In this document: piece after piece, positions 8,710 to 16,523 of the stretch
Layout: every line of letters starts with the position of its first letter
How positions within the stretch are numbered: position 1 is the first letter of the stretch
Source: Kineosporiaceae bacterium
GTDB taxonomy: Bacteria; Actinomycetota; Actinomycetes; Actinomycetales; Kineosporiaceae
Assembly (NCBI GenBank): GCA_016713225.1
Contig: JADJPO010000002.1
Location: forward strand, 434,001 to 498,000
Direction of reading: 5' to 3'
DNA: 64,000 nt
The notes under the pieces: generated by a model
The model's database searches: none
Seen by the model: the letters and a program-made list of their open reading frames with translations, nothing else
Told to the model about the DNA's origin: nothing
Position numbers and translations under genes: made by a program

Positions 8710-9126
8710 TCAGATCGCGCGCACCCGGTTGTTGCGCGGCCCGTGCTCGAGCTCCACGTGGCCGAGCAGCTCGAGCACCGGGGTGACGTAGTTGGCGAAC
8801 CGGCCTCGGTAGCCCTTGCGCAGGCCGTAGTACCCGCCCACGGGGTTGGCCGGATCGCGAGCCCACGCCTCGACCGTGCCGTCCTTGACCGGCTTACCCT
8901 CGTCGGCGTTGCCGAGCGGCACCCAGTCGCCGTGGTCGCGCAGCATGGCCAGCGCGTCGTCCAGGGCCTGGAGACGGTAGGAGAGCCTCGTGGTGCCGAC
9001 CTGGACCACGAGCGCCGGCGGATCGGCGCTCTCGTCCCGCCAGGCGGAGTACGTCGAGGTGCGCGAGGGTGTCTCGAGCAGCCACGGGTCCTCGGTCGTG
9101 CCGTCGCCGTAGGTCACCTGGTTCAT
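8710..9126 (-). CDS. DUF6855 family protein
   Basis: A 138-residue small soluble protein. The residues NQVTYGDGTTEDPWLLETPSRTS at the N-terminus and NPVGGYYGLRKGYRGRFANYV near the end match the conserved pattern of DUF6855, a widespread actinobacterial family of unknown function. Its ATG overlaps the TGA of the upstream SRPBCC gene by four bases, so they are cotranscribed and perhaps partners. The frame stays open far upstream, but only as a shadow of other genes. In other actinomycetes this protein often accompanies SRPBCC genes (my recollection, not checked). Confidence 0.75.
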   Translation of the reverse strand: MNQVTYGDGTTEDPWLLETPSRTSTYSAWRDESADPPALVVQVGTTRLSYRLQALDDALAMLRDHGDWVPLGNADEGKPVKDGTVEAWARDPANPVGGYYGLRKGYRGRFANYVTPVLELLGHVELEHGPRNNRVRAI

Positions 9127-9545
9127 CGGGCCTCCTCGCCGGCTCGGGCCAGCCCGTCGGCGAAGGCCTCGAAGGATGGTTGCAGGTCGGGCATGGTGCG
9201 CCAGATCAGGGGCAGCATCAGGCCGGTGAACTCCTCGCGCATGTGGAAGTCGGTGCCGCCTGCGGACGGGGTGAGCGTGAAGCGTCGCACCCCGCGGAAG
9301 AGACCGGCGGGCATCCCGCCGGTCCACTCCATCGAGGAGGGCGCGGTGAGTTCGGTGACCCGGGTCTTGAAGCCTCGCCCCGGGGCCGCCTGCGACCAGA
9401 TGGTGAACGTGCCGCCGGGGGCGATCGCCCCGTCGATGCGTTCGATGCCGGTCCCGGCGGCCACCAGGGCCGCAGGGTCGGTCAGGGTCTGCCAGATCAT
9501 CGACGGCTCGGCGTCGATGTGCCGGCGCACCTCGTAGTACTTCAT
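9123..9545 (-). CDS. SRPBCC family (START-like) protein
   Basis: A 140-residue protein with the SRPBCC/AHSA1 helix-grip pattern: an N-terminal strand (MKYYEVRRHIDAEPSMIWQTLTDP), then GGTFTIWSQAAPGRGFKTRVTEL, TFTxxxxxGGTDFHMREEFTG and a long C-terminal helix. These proteins bind hydrophobic ligands or act as activators and co-chaperones, and cannot be assigned more closely. It is the first gene of a two-gene unit with DUF6855 and divergent from a WYL-family regulator. The 88-base gap between them holds a perfect 7-base-arm palindrome, so it is probably that regulator's target. Confidence 0.8.
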   Translation of the reverse strand: MKYYEVRRHIDAEPSMIWQTLTDPAALVAAGTGIERIDGAIAPGGTFTIWSQAAPGRGFKTRVTELTAPSSMEWTGGMPAGLFRGVRRFTLTPSAGGTDFHMREEFTGLMLPLIWRTMPDLQPSFEAFADGLARAGEEAR

Positions 9546-9584
9546 GAGTCCGCCTCCTCCCGCCGCGCAAGCTAGCAGTCCTAC

Positions 9585-9603
9585 GATGACATCCCCTGTC
9601 ATC
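9585..9603. promoter_or_regulatory. Palindromic operator in divergent SRPBCC/WYL promoter
   Basis: GATGACA-TCCCC-TGTCATC: seven-base perfect arms with a five-base spacer, inside the 88-base gap between the divergently transcribed SRPBCC gene (start 9545) and WYL regulator (start 9634). A TGACA-N5-TGTCA dyad in this position fits autoregulation and control of the target by the adjacent regulator. Confidence 0.6.
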
Positions 9604-9633
9604 TTTTCTGGCTGTGGAGGACATCGGAGGCCG

Positions 9634-10377
9634 ATGAGAGCGTCCCGGCTGCTGCAGATGCTGTTGTTGTTGCAGAACCGCGGCCGGATGACGAGCGTCC
9701 AACTGGCCGGCGAACTCGAGGTCAGCCGGCGGACCATCCTCCGTGACGTCGAGGCGCTGGGGCAGGCCGGGCTGCCGGTGCTCGTGCAGCCCGGGCGGCG
9801 CGGCGGGATCGAGCTCGGCTTCAACTACCGCACCCGCCTGACCGGCCTGGCCACCGACGAGGCCGAGGCGCTCGGCGTGCTGTTGTCGCGCCGTCCGGTC
9901 GAGCTGGAGCCTCTCGGCCTGGCCGAGGCGGGACGGCGCGCCTGCAGCAAGCTGCTGGAGTCGTTGCCCGACCCGGTGCGCGCCACGGCCTCCTTGGCGG
10001 GCAACCGGTTTCGCATCGAACCTGCCGCACCGGACGGTGCGGACCCACGCGTCGCGGCGCTGGCCGATGCGGTACGGCGCCGCGGGGTGGTGCGGCTGCG
10101 CGCGCAGGACGCCGACCGCCGTGAGGTGTACCCGGTGGGGCTGGTGCTGACCGCGGTCGGGTGGGAACTCGTGGACGCGCTCGACCCGCAGCACCGGATT
10201 CCCCAGGCGCAGTGGGGGACGGTCAACGTCTCGCGTCGGCGCTTCGAGGCCGGGACGCCCGCCGCGGGCGCGGCGGCAGCTCACGCGTCATCGCCGTCTC
10301 GAGCAGCCGGCGCAGACGGGACAGGGGCGCCGCGCCGGTCAGCCACCGTCCGGAGAGCCCCTCCACCAGGGCGATGA
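9634..10377 (+). CDS. YafY-type HTH/WYL transcriptional regulator
   Basis: A 247-residue regulator. Residues 1-55 (RASRLLQMLLLLQNRGRMTSVQLAGELEVSRRTILRDVEAL) are a DeoR/HTH_11 winged helix. The middle is the linker of YafY-like proteins (TGLATDEAEALGVLLSRRP). The C-terminal part has a short WYL-like segment (EVYPVGLVLTAVGWELVDAL). WYL proteins sense ligands, often nucleotides. The last 50 or so residues are Ala/Ser/Arg-rich and overlap the end of the convergent TetR gene by 155 bases, so the native stop may have been lost. The ATG at 9634 is chosen because the in-frame ATG at 9544 would overlap the divergent SRPBCC start. It probably controls the SRPBCC-DUF6855 unit. Confidence 0.78.
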   Translation: MRASRLLQMLLLLQNRGRMTSVQLAGELEVSRRTILRDVEALGQAGLPVLVQPGRRGGIELGFNYRTRLTGLATDEAEALGVLLSRRPVELEPLGLAEAGRRACSKLLESLPDPVRATASLAGNRFRIEPAAPDGADPRVAALADAVRRRGVVRLRAQDADRREVYPVGLVLTAVGWELVDALDPQHRIPQAQWGTVNVSRRRFEAGTPAAGAAAAHASSPSRAAGADGTGAPRRSATVRRAPPPGR

Positions 10378-10846
10378 GGATCTCGGCGGTGGCTTCGGGG
10401 TCGCGCCGATCCACCTCGGTCACGCCCTCCTCCACCTGGAGCCGGTCGATCAGGTGCGCCACCTCGGCGACCCACTCGGCGGTGAGCGCCGCGACCGGCG
10501 GGCGCAACCCCTCGTCGAAGACCGATGCCCAGCGCAGTTCGCCCCAGGCGCTGGAGGTGGTCCTGACCTCCTCGGTGTCCTGCAGTTCGCCGAGCAGCCG
10601 GGCGGTGAGTTGGTCGCGGGCGCTCGCCCGGGGGTCGGCCGATGCCTGCGTGTAGCGGCCGGCCCGCTCGTGCACCGCAGCCAGCGCCGCCTCGAGCAGC
10701 CCGCCGCGACTGCCGAAGTAGTGGTAGATCAGGGGCACCGAGACCTCGGCCTCGGCGGCGACCTCCTGCACCCGCAGGCCCCGGACGCCGCGTCGCGCGA
10801 TGACGGTGATCGTGGCGTCGAGCAACGAGGATCGACGATCGGTCAC
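10223..10846 (-). CDS. TetR/AcrR family transcriptional regulator
   Basis: A 207-residue regulator starting at GTG (four-base overlap with the agmatine deiminase stop). The TetR helix-turn-helix is at residues about 8-52: SLLDATITVIARRGVRGLRVQEVAAEAEVSVPLIYHYFGSRGGLLEAAL. The remainder is the all-helical dimerisation and ligand domain. The last 17 residues (ELPPRPRRASRPRSADARR) look non-conserved and lie in the overlap with the convergent WYL gene. As the second gene of the aguA operon, divergent from the urease-like genes with an 18-base palindrome between them, it is the probable regulator of both arms. The ligand might be agmatine, N-carbamoylputrescine or putrescine. Confidence 0.85.
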   Translation of the reverse strand: MTDRRSSLLDATITVIARRGVRGLRVQEVAAEAEVSVPLIYHYFGSRGGLLEAALAAVHERAGRYTQASADPRASARDQLTARLLGELQDTEEVRTTSSAWGELRWASVFDEGLRPPVAALTAEWVAEVAHLIDRLQVEEGVTEVDRRDPEATAEILIALVEGLSGRWLTGAAPLSRLRRLLETAMTRELPPRPRRASRPRSADARR

Positions 10847-12018
10847 GGCTGGTCCGGTCCGGGGCCCGCCGCGGGCACGGCCGCCGGAATCTGCAGCGTG
10901 ATGCAATGCGGTCCGCCCCCGCCGAAGGCGATGACCGCTGCGGGCACGCCCACGACGGCCCGCCCGGGGAAACGTTCGCCGATCACCGAGAGCGCGAGCT
11001 CGTCGTCCCCGGGGTTGCCGCTGAGCGGCACCACGACCCCGCCGTTGACCACGGTGAAGTTCGCGTAGGAGACGAAGTCGTCGACCCCCTCGACCACCAC
11101 GTGCGAGAACAGGTCCAGGCCGTGCACCTGCAGCGCGCGACCCGCGGCGTCCGGGGTGTCACGCAGGTACCGCAGGTTGCGGGCCATCGCCTCGTGGTTG
11201 ACGTTGGCGGCGTCACCGCAGGTTTGCGCCACAACGTGCCCGGGTGCCGTGAACGTGCAGACGCCGTCGACGTGGCCGTCGGTGTGCCGGTCGTCCAGGT
11301 GGCCGAACGGCAGCATGAGCACCCGGCGCACCCCCAGGGCCGCGCTCAGCGTCGCCTCGATGTCCTGGTGCGACAGAGCGGGATTGCGGTTGCTGTGCAG
11401 CAGGCACTGGGCCGTGGTGACCAGCGTGCCCTCGCCGTCGACGCTGATGGCCCCGCCCTCGAGTACCAGGTCGACCGGAACCCGTTCGATGCCCAGATGG
11501 TCCAGGATGCGAGCGGCCAGAGCGGCATCGGCGTCGTAGGGCAGGAACTTGCGGCCCCAGGAGTTGAAGGCGAAGTCGACCCCCAGCCGGTGACCGTCCC
11601 CGCGTCGGACGACGAGCGGCCCGTTGTCGCGGATCCAGGAGTCGTCGACCGGTGCCTCGAGCACGTCGAGCTGCTCGCTGCCACACAGATCGAGAACCCG
11701 TCGCGCTCGGCCCGGGCGCGCGATCACGGTCACCGGTTCGAACTGCGCCACGGCCCGGACGACGCCGGCATAGTCGCGCTCGGCGGCTTCGAAGGCATTG
11801 CCCCACAGGTCGTTTCGGGTCGGCCAGGTGACCAGGGTGCGCTCGTGCAGCTCCCACTCGGCCGGCATCCGGTACTCGGCCAGGCGGGGGTCGACCACGG
11901 GTCGTGGCGTCCGCGCGACCGCGGCCAGCCCGTGGGGCGCCAGCTCGGCGCGGTAGCCGGCCGCGATGCCCTGCTCGTCGGGGGCTCGTTCGGCGGGAGG
12001 CATTGTCGCGGTACCCAT
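10843..12018 (-). CDS. aguA: Agmatine deiminase
   Basis: A 391-residue enzyme of the Porphyromonas-type peptidylarginine deiminase/agmatine deiminase family. It hydrolyses agmatine to N-carbamoylputrescine and ammonia in the cytosol. Diagnostic segments are MPAEWELHERTLVTWP, DDSWIRDNGPLVV (substrate Asp and Arg), FAFNSWGRKFLPYDAD, EGGAISVDGEGTLVTTAQCLLHSNRNP, GHLDDRHTDGHVDGVCTF (catalytic His/Asp region) and the terminal FGGGGPHCITLQIP with the nucleophilic Cys. About the usual length. The usual next-step enzyme, N-carbamoylputrescine amidase (AguB), is not present anywhere in the window; instead a urease-like pair is transcribed divergently. The gene is coupled to the downstream TetR gene. 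Confidence 0.92.
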   Translation of the reverse strand: MGTATMPPAERAPDEQGIAAGYRAELAPHGLAAVARTPRPVVDPRLAEYRMPAEWELHERTLVTWPTRNDLWGNAFEAAERDYAGVVRAVAQFEPVTVIARPGRARRVLDLCGSEQLDVLEAPVDDSWIRDNGPLVVRRGDGHRLGVDFAFNSWGRKFLPYDADAALAARILDHLGIERVPVDLVLEGGAISVDGEGTLVTTAQCLLHSNRNPALSHQDIEATLSAALGVRRVLMLPFGHLDDRHTDGHVDGVCTFTAPGHVVAQTCGDAANVNHEAMARNLRYLRDTPDAAGRALQVHGLDLFSHVVVEGVDDFVSYANFTVVNGGVVVPLSGNPGDDELALSVIGERFPGRAVVGVPAAVIAFGGGGPHCITLQIPAAVPAAGPGPDQP

Positions 12019-12036
12019 GGGCGACTACTGTGCCCC

Positions 12037-12054
12037 TGACTGAAAATTCAGTCA
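12037..12054. promoter_or_regulatory. 18-base palindrome, candidate TetR operator
   Basis: TGACTGAA-AA-TTCAGTCA is a perfect inverted repeat with eight-base arms and a two-base spacer. It occupies a third of the 53-base gap between the divergent agmatine deiminase (start 12018) and urease-like UreAB (start 12072) genes. Its size suits a TetR dimer, and the TetR gene at 10223-10846 is the obvious candidate. Binding would control both arms at once. Confidence 0.7.
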
Positions 12055-12071
12055 AGAACGGACGGAGGGCC

Positions 12072-12776
12072 ATGCACCTCACCGAGACCGAACACGACCG
12101 GTTGCTGGTCTTCCTCGCGGCCGAACTGGCCCGGCGGCGGCGGGTGGACGGCGTCCTGCTCAACGTTCCCGAGGCGACGGCGCTGGTGGCCGACACCGTG
12201 TGCGAAGTGGCGCGACGCGGCGGACGTCATGCCGAGGCGGTGGCCGCGGGCCGCGCCGTGCTGCGCGTCGAGGAACTCATGCCCGAGGTGCCGCACGTCG
12301 TCCGACGGGTGGCCGTCGAGGCGGTGTTCGCCGACGGCAGCCGCCTGGTCGTGGTGGACGATCCGTTCGGCCCGGTGCCCGAGCGCGACGACATGCCCGG
12401 GTCGATCCTGCCGGCCGAGCCGGCACCCGAGCTGGATCACGAGACGGACGTGGGCGTCGTCCAGGTCACGGTGGAGAACACCGCCGCCGTGCCGATCTCG
12501 GTGACCAGCCACTTCCACTTCTTCGAGGCGAACCCACGGTTGCGCTTCGACCGCGCGGCGGCCTACGGGCGACACCTGGACGTCGCGGCCGGCACCCACG
12601 TGCGGTTCCCGCCCGGCGACACGACCACGGTGTGGCTGGCCGCGATCCGCGGCGAGCGGGTGGTGGTGGGTTTCGCCGGTCTGGTCGACGGCCCGCTCGA
12701 CGCCCCGGGCGCTCGGGAGGCCGCGCTCGACCGAGCCCGGGCCTGCGGCTACCTCGACTCCGGGAGCAGGTCGTGA
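12072..12776 (+). CDS. ureAB: Urease gamma-beta fusion subunit homologue
   Basis: A 234-residue fusion of the two small urease subunits. Residues 1-100 are gamma-like: MHLTETEHDRLLVFLAAELARRRR, LNVPEATALVADTVCEVAR and ADGSRLVVVDDPFGP. Residues about 108-225 are beta-like: MPGSILP, VTVENTAAVPISVTSHFHFFEANPRLRFDR and LDVAAGTHVRFPPGDTTTVWL. Gamma-beta fusions are known in some ureases. GGAGGG precedes the ATG. The gene's TGA overlaps the alpha gene's GTG by four bases. No ureD, ureE, ureF or ureG lies in the window, and the partner alpha subunit is divergent, so true urease activity is doubtful. Confidence 0.88.
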   Translation: MHLTETEHDRLLVFLAAELARRRRVDGVLLNVPEATALVADTVCEVARRGGRHAEAVAAGRAVLRVEELMPEVPHVVRRVAVEAVFADGSRLVVVDDPFGPVPERDDMPGSILPAEPAPELDHETDVGVVQVTVENTAAVPISVTSHFHFFEANPRLRFDRAAAYGRHLDVAAGTHVRFPPGDTTTVWLAAIRGERVVVGFAGLVDGPLDAPGAREAALDRARACGYLDSGSRS

Positions 12777-14449
12777 GACTGGACCCCCGGGCGCGCGCGG
12801 GTGCGTACGGGCCGGGGCTGGGTGACCGAGTAGTGCTCGGCGACACCGGGTTGCGGGTGCGGGTCGAGCGCGACGATCGCGGCACGGCCGGCGACGAGGT
12901 GCTGGTCGGGTTCGGCAAGACCGGGCGGGACGGGATCGGGCTGCGCTCGGTCACCACGGCGCAGTCGTGCGATGTCGTGGTGACCAATGTGCTGCTGCTC
13001 GACCCGGTGCACGGGGTGCGGGCGACCAACATCGGCATCCGGGCGGGGCGGATCAGCGCGATCGGCAAGGCAGGCAACCCCGACACCATGGACGACGTCG
13101 ACGTGGTGCTCGGCAGCGGCACGGTCGTGGTCTCGGGCGAGGGACTGATCGTGACGGCCGGTGGTGTGGACACCCATGTTCACCTGCTCTCGCCCCGGGT
13201 GCTGGACGCCGAACTCGCCTCCGGCATGACCACCGTGATCGGGCAGGAGATCGGCCCGTTCTGGGGGGTCGGCGTCGGATCGGGTTGGGTGCTGCGCACC
13301 GGGTACGGCGCCTTCGACGATCACCCGGTGAACGTCGGGCTTCTGGGCCGCGGCTCGTCCAGTCGGCCGGGTCCACTGCTGGAGGCGCTCGAGGCCGGCG
13401 TGTGCGGGTTCAAGGTGCACGAGGACACCGGCGCCCACCCCCGCACCCTCGACACGGCGCTGACCACCGCCGAGGACTACGACGTAGCGGTGGCGCTGCA
13501 CACCGACGGACTGAACGAGAGTCTGTCCGTGGCCGACACGCTGGCGGTGCTGGACGGCCGGGCCGTGCACGCTTATCACGTCGAGGGGTGCGGCGGGGGA
13601 CATGCCCCGGATGTGCTCTCGCTGGCCGGGATCGACCACGTGCTGGCCTCCTCGACCAACCCGACGCTGCCTTTCGGCCGCGACGCCGTGGCCGAACATC
13701 ACGCCATGATCTGCGCGGTGCACGGTCTGCGCGACGATCTGCCCGGTGACCTCGAGCTGTCCCACGACCGGGTGCGCGCGGCGACGATGGCCGCCGAGAA
13801 CGTGCTGCACGATCTGGGGGTCATTCCGATCACCTCCTCCGACGCGCAGGGGATGGGTCGGGCGGGGGAGACCTGGCGCCGGACCTTCGCCCTGGCCTCG
13901 GTACTGCGCCCGGTCGGCGAAGCCGGGGACGGGGACGACAACGCCCGGGTGTTGCGCTACCTCGCGAAGCTGACGATCAATCCCGCGATCGTGCATGGTC
14001 TGCAGGGGGACGTCGGCAGTGTCGAGGTGGGCAAGCTCGCCGACCTGGTGTTGTGGGAGCCGGCGTTCTTCGCCGCCAAACCGGTGCTGGTGCTGAAGGC
14101 GGGGCTGCCTGCCTGGGGCCTGGTCGGTGACCCCAATGCAGCGATCGACGGCGCGCAACCGCGACGGCTGGGTCGCCAGTTCGGGGCGCACGGCTCGACC
14201 GCGGCGCAGCTGTCGCTGCTCTTCGTCAATCGCGCCGCGTACGAGGCCGGAACACTCTCGGGGCTGACCGGGCGCAGGGTGACCCCGGTGGTCGGCTGCC
14301 GCTCGGCTCGGCTGTCGGGGCTGGTGCGGCACGGCGTGACGGGGGAGGTGCGGGTCGCGGCCGGCAGCGGGGTGACGACCCTGGACGGCGTCCCGCTGAC
14401 GATGCAGCCTGTCGCACGTTCGCCGTTGCAGCAGCTGTATCACTTCTGA
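12773..14449 (+). CDS. ureC: Divergent urease alpha subunit homologue
   Basis: A 558-residue amidohydrolase of the urease alpha family, starting at GTG. The metal-site motifs are kept: DTHVHL (His pair), GFKVHEDTG (carbamylated Lys and nearby His), ALHTDGLNES, HVEGCGGGHAPD and SSDAQGMGRAGE (Asp). Two active-site regions differ from standard ureases. The usual TNATTCTPGPWHIRRM segment is replaced by GVGVGSGWVLRTGYG, and the flap CHH becomes AVHG (residues about 311-316), losing the Cys while keeping the His. The wider family length is about 570, so it is complete. Context: coupled to the gamma-beta fusion and divergent from agmatine deiminase. It may act on an N-substituted urea such as N-carbamoylputrescine rather than urea; this is inference. 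Confidence 0.85.
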   Translation: MRLDPRARAGAYGPGLGDRVVLGDTGLRVRVERDDRGTAGDEVLVGFGKTGRDGIGLRSVTTAQSCDVVVTNVLLLDPVHGVRATNIGIRAGRISAIGKAGNPDTMDDVDVVLGSGTVVVSGEGLIVTAGGVDTHVHLLSPRVLDAELASGMTTVIGQEIGPFWGVGVGSGWVLRTGYGAFDDHPVNVGLLGRGSSSRPGPLLEALEAGVCGFKVHEDTGAHPRTLDTALTTAEDYDVAVALHTDGLNESLSVADTLAVLDGRAVHAYHVEGCGGGHAPDVLSLAGIDHVLASSTNPTLPFGRDAVAEHHAMICAVHGLRDDLPGDLELSHDRVRAATMAAENVLHDLGVIPITSSDAQGMGRAGETWRRTFALASVLRPVGEAGDGDDNARVLRYLAKLTINPAIVHGLQGDVGSVEVGKLADLVLWEPAFFAAKPVLVLKAGLPAWGLVGDPNAAIDGAQPRRLGRQFGAHGSTAAQLSLLFVNRAAYEAGTLSGLTGRRVTPVVGCRSARLSGLVRHGVTGEVRVAAGSGVTTLDGVPLTMQPVARSPLQQLYHF

Positions 14450-14477
14450 GGTGCGTTCCAGGTGCGTTCGGGGTGCG

Positions 14478-15122
14478 CTACGTGCGCCAGAACAGGTGGT
14501 GAGTGACGCCGCTCGGGCTGGGGACGACGTCGAGGTGGAATCGGTCGCGCAGCTCGTCGGGCGAGTCCCAGAGCCGCAGGCCGGAGCCGATCGTCACGGG
14601 CGAGACCGCCACGTGGAGGGTGTCGACGAGGTCGGCGTCGAGGAACTCCCTGATCGTGGTGACTCCGCCGCCCAGTCGCACGTCCTTGCCCTGGGCGGCC
14701 TGGCGTGCCTGCTCCAGCACCGCGGCCGGGTCGTCGTCCACGAAATGGAACGTGGTGTCCGAGAGGGTGATCGACGGCCGCAGGTGGTGAGTCAGGACGA
14801 ACACGGGCGTGTGGAACGGGGGCTCCTCGCCCCACCATCCCTGCCAGTCGTGATCGGCCCACGGCCCGCGCTGAGGGCCGAACTTGTTGCGGCCCATGAT
14901 CTCGGCGCCGATGTTGTTCGCGAAGTCGCGGGTGAAGTAGTCGTCCAGGCCGCGGCTGCCGCCGGGGTCGGTGCGGTTCGGCCAGCCGGCGGTGGCTCCC
15001 GCCCAGGCGAAGAGCGCCCCGGGATCGACATGCCCGAACGGACGCTCCAGGCTCTGGTTCTCGCCGGCAGCGACCCCGTCGCTGGAGACGCCGAAGTTCT
15101 GCACCCTGAGCAGCTGCCCCAT
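14478..15122 (-). CDS. Dihydrofolate reductase family protein (RibD C-terminal-like)
   Basis: A 214-residue protein of the RibD-C/DHFR superfamily. It begins MGQLLRVQNFGVSSDGVAAG, the typical first strand and substrate loop, continues with IGAEIMGRNKFGPQRGPW and FVLTHHLRPSITLSDTTFHFVDD, and has the NADPH-binding KDVRLGGGVTTIREFLDADLVDTLHVAVSPVTIGSGLRLW. Members include NADPH-dependent reductases of pteridine-like or other substrates, mostly uncharacterised. Single gene, convergent with the urease-like operon, whose end is 28 bases away. Substrate not inferable. Confidence 0.82.
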   Translation of the reverse strand: MGQLLRVQNFGVSSDGVAAGENQSLERPFGHVDPGALFAWAGATAGWPNRTDPGGSRGLDDYFTRDFANNIGAEIMGRNKFGPQRGPWADHDWQGWWGEEPPFHTPVFVLTHHLRPSITLSDTTFHFVDDDPAAVLEQARQAAQGKDVRLGGGVTTIREFLDADLVDTLHVAVSPVTIGSGLRLWDSPDELRDRFHLDVVPSPSGVTHHLFWRT

Positions 15123-15368
15123 GATTCCTCCTCCGGCCGCGATGACCGAACCCGAGGCTCCCACGTCGGCAGGGATGTCGCGACCGGCCTTTTCCCGCCG
15201 ATCTCGTCGGGCGCAGCGACGTGGTCCGCAGAGGGACGTTCTACTCCTGCTGCCGGTGCCCGAGGCGGGTAATACGGTCATATAGGGCGGCGTCAGACAG
15301 GACGTAGAAGGACGATGCCGCAAGGGTGATGCGTCGTCCGGGCCCGACCGACCGTGGGCGAGGACGCC

Positions 15369-16097
15369 ATGCGAGAGCACAGGACAGCTACCACGACAGC
15401 CGGAGTTCTGTACATCATCGGGACGGTGGCCGGCGTTCTCTGCAAGCTCCTGGTGCAGGGGCCGGTGCGGAACGCGGCCGATCCGCTCGCCTATGCCGCC
15501 GAGCACTCCTCTCGGGTCGCGACGGGCGCTCTGCTCATCCTGGTCATGGGACTGGCGCTCGCGTTCGTCCCCGTCGTGCTCTTCCCGGTGCTGCGCCGGG
15601 TCGACGAGGTGCTGGCGATCGGCTATCTGACCCTCCGCGGAGCGGTCGAGGCGGCCTGCTACGTCATCAGCGCGCTGGCCATGCTGCTGTTGGTGCCGCT
15701 GAGCGGGGTCATGTCGGCTGGGCCGGGCACGGCCTCGCCGGCAGGCGTGCGGCTGGGCATCTTCTTGATCGACTCCGACGCCGTCGGCGTGGTGCTCAGC
15801 ATCGTGTTCTGCCTCGGCGGCGCCATGTTCTACGCCCTGCTCCTGCGGTCGCGCCTCGTCCCTCGCTGGCTCGCCGGGTGGGGCCTCGCGGGGATCCCGT
15901 TCTATGTCGCCGCCTTCGTGCTCGCGCTGTACGACGTGATCGGCTACACCTCCACCGCGCTGAACCTGCTGGTTCTTCCCCTGGCCCTGCAAGAGATGGT
16001 GCTGGGGGTGTGGTTGATCGTCCGTGGCTTCCGATCGGCGGGTGGGACGACCACGCCGGAGTCTGCGAGCGGAGCTCTGGCCGGCGTCCACAGCTGA
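15369..16097 (+). CDS. DUF4386 family membrane protein
   Basis: A 242-residue integral membrane protein with about six spans: TTAGVLYIIGTVAGVLCKLL, ATGALLILVMGLALAFVPVVLFP, EAACYVISALAMLLLVPL, VGVVLSIVFCLGGAMFYALLL, WLAGWGLAGIPFYVAAFVLAL and TALNLLVLPLALQEMVLGVWLIV. The arrangement and the LRRVDEVLAIGYLTLRGVEA-like loop match DUF4386, a family of unknown function common in actinobacteria. The ATG at 15369 is chosen over the GTG at 15354 because GAGG lies six bases before it. No operon partners are evident. Confidence 0.8.
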   Translation: MREHRTATTTAGVLYIIGTVAGVLCKLLVQGPVRNAADPLAYAAEHSSRVATGALLILVMGLALAFVPVVLFPVLRRVDEVLAIGYLTLRGAVEAACYVISALAMLLLVPLSGVMSAGPGTASPAGVRLGIFLIDSDAVGVVLSIVFCLGGAMFYALLLRSRLVPRWLAGWGLAGIPFYVAAFVLALYDVIGYTSTALNLLVLPLALQEMVLGVWLIVRGFRSAGGTTTPESASGALAGVHS

Positions 16098-16211
16098 GCG
16101 GAATGCACTGAACCTGCCTGACCTGGACACACCAGAGGTCCCCGTATTCGGCGGGGTCATCTCCAGCCGCGTAGCCACTGCCCCGAGCTCTGGGCGGCGT
16201 ACCGTAGGTGC

Positions 16212-16421
16212 GTGACAGCGAGATACGAGTACCGGGTCGTGGAGCTTCGCGAGAAGTTGATCGGCGGCAAGATGTCGGGCGAGAAGCTGCAGGCGATCCT
16301 CAATCAGCATGCCGCCGAGGGCTGGCAGCTCAAGGCGCTCACCGCGGCCGAGATCAAGGGCCGAGTCGGCCCCGGCGGCGTCGACGGCATGCTCATCACC
16401 TTCGAGCGACCCATCGGCTGA
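16212..16421 (+). CDS. DUF4177 domain small protein
   Basis: A 69-residue protein, MTARYEYRVVELREKLIGGKMSGEKLQ, followed by LNQHAAEGWQLKALTAAEIKGR, GGVDGMLITFERP. The YEYRVV start, EKLQxxLNxxAxEGWxL centre and closing beta strand are the DUF4177 pattern, a small alpha/beta domain of unknown role. Starts at GTG. A monocistronic gene between the DUF4386 gene and the hydrogenase operon. Confidence 0.82.
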   Translation: MTARYEYRVVELREKLIGGKMSGEKLQAILNQHAAEGWQLKALTAAEIKGRVGPGGVDGMLITFERPIG

Positions 16422-16523
16422 GCGACCACCCCGAGCCCCCGTCGTCGGCAATCCGAGCCTTCGGTCACGGTGCGCGGTGCGCGGTGCGCCCTAGCGTGAA
16501 GGTGACCCCTTCCGGAGGCTGCC

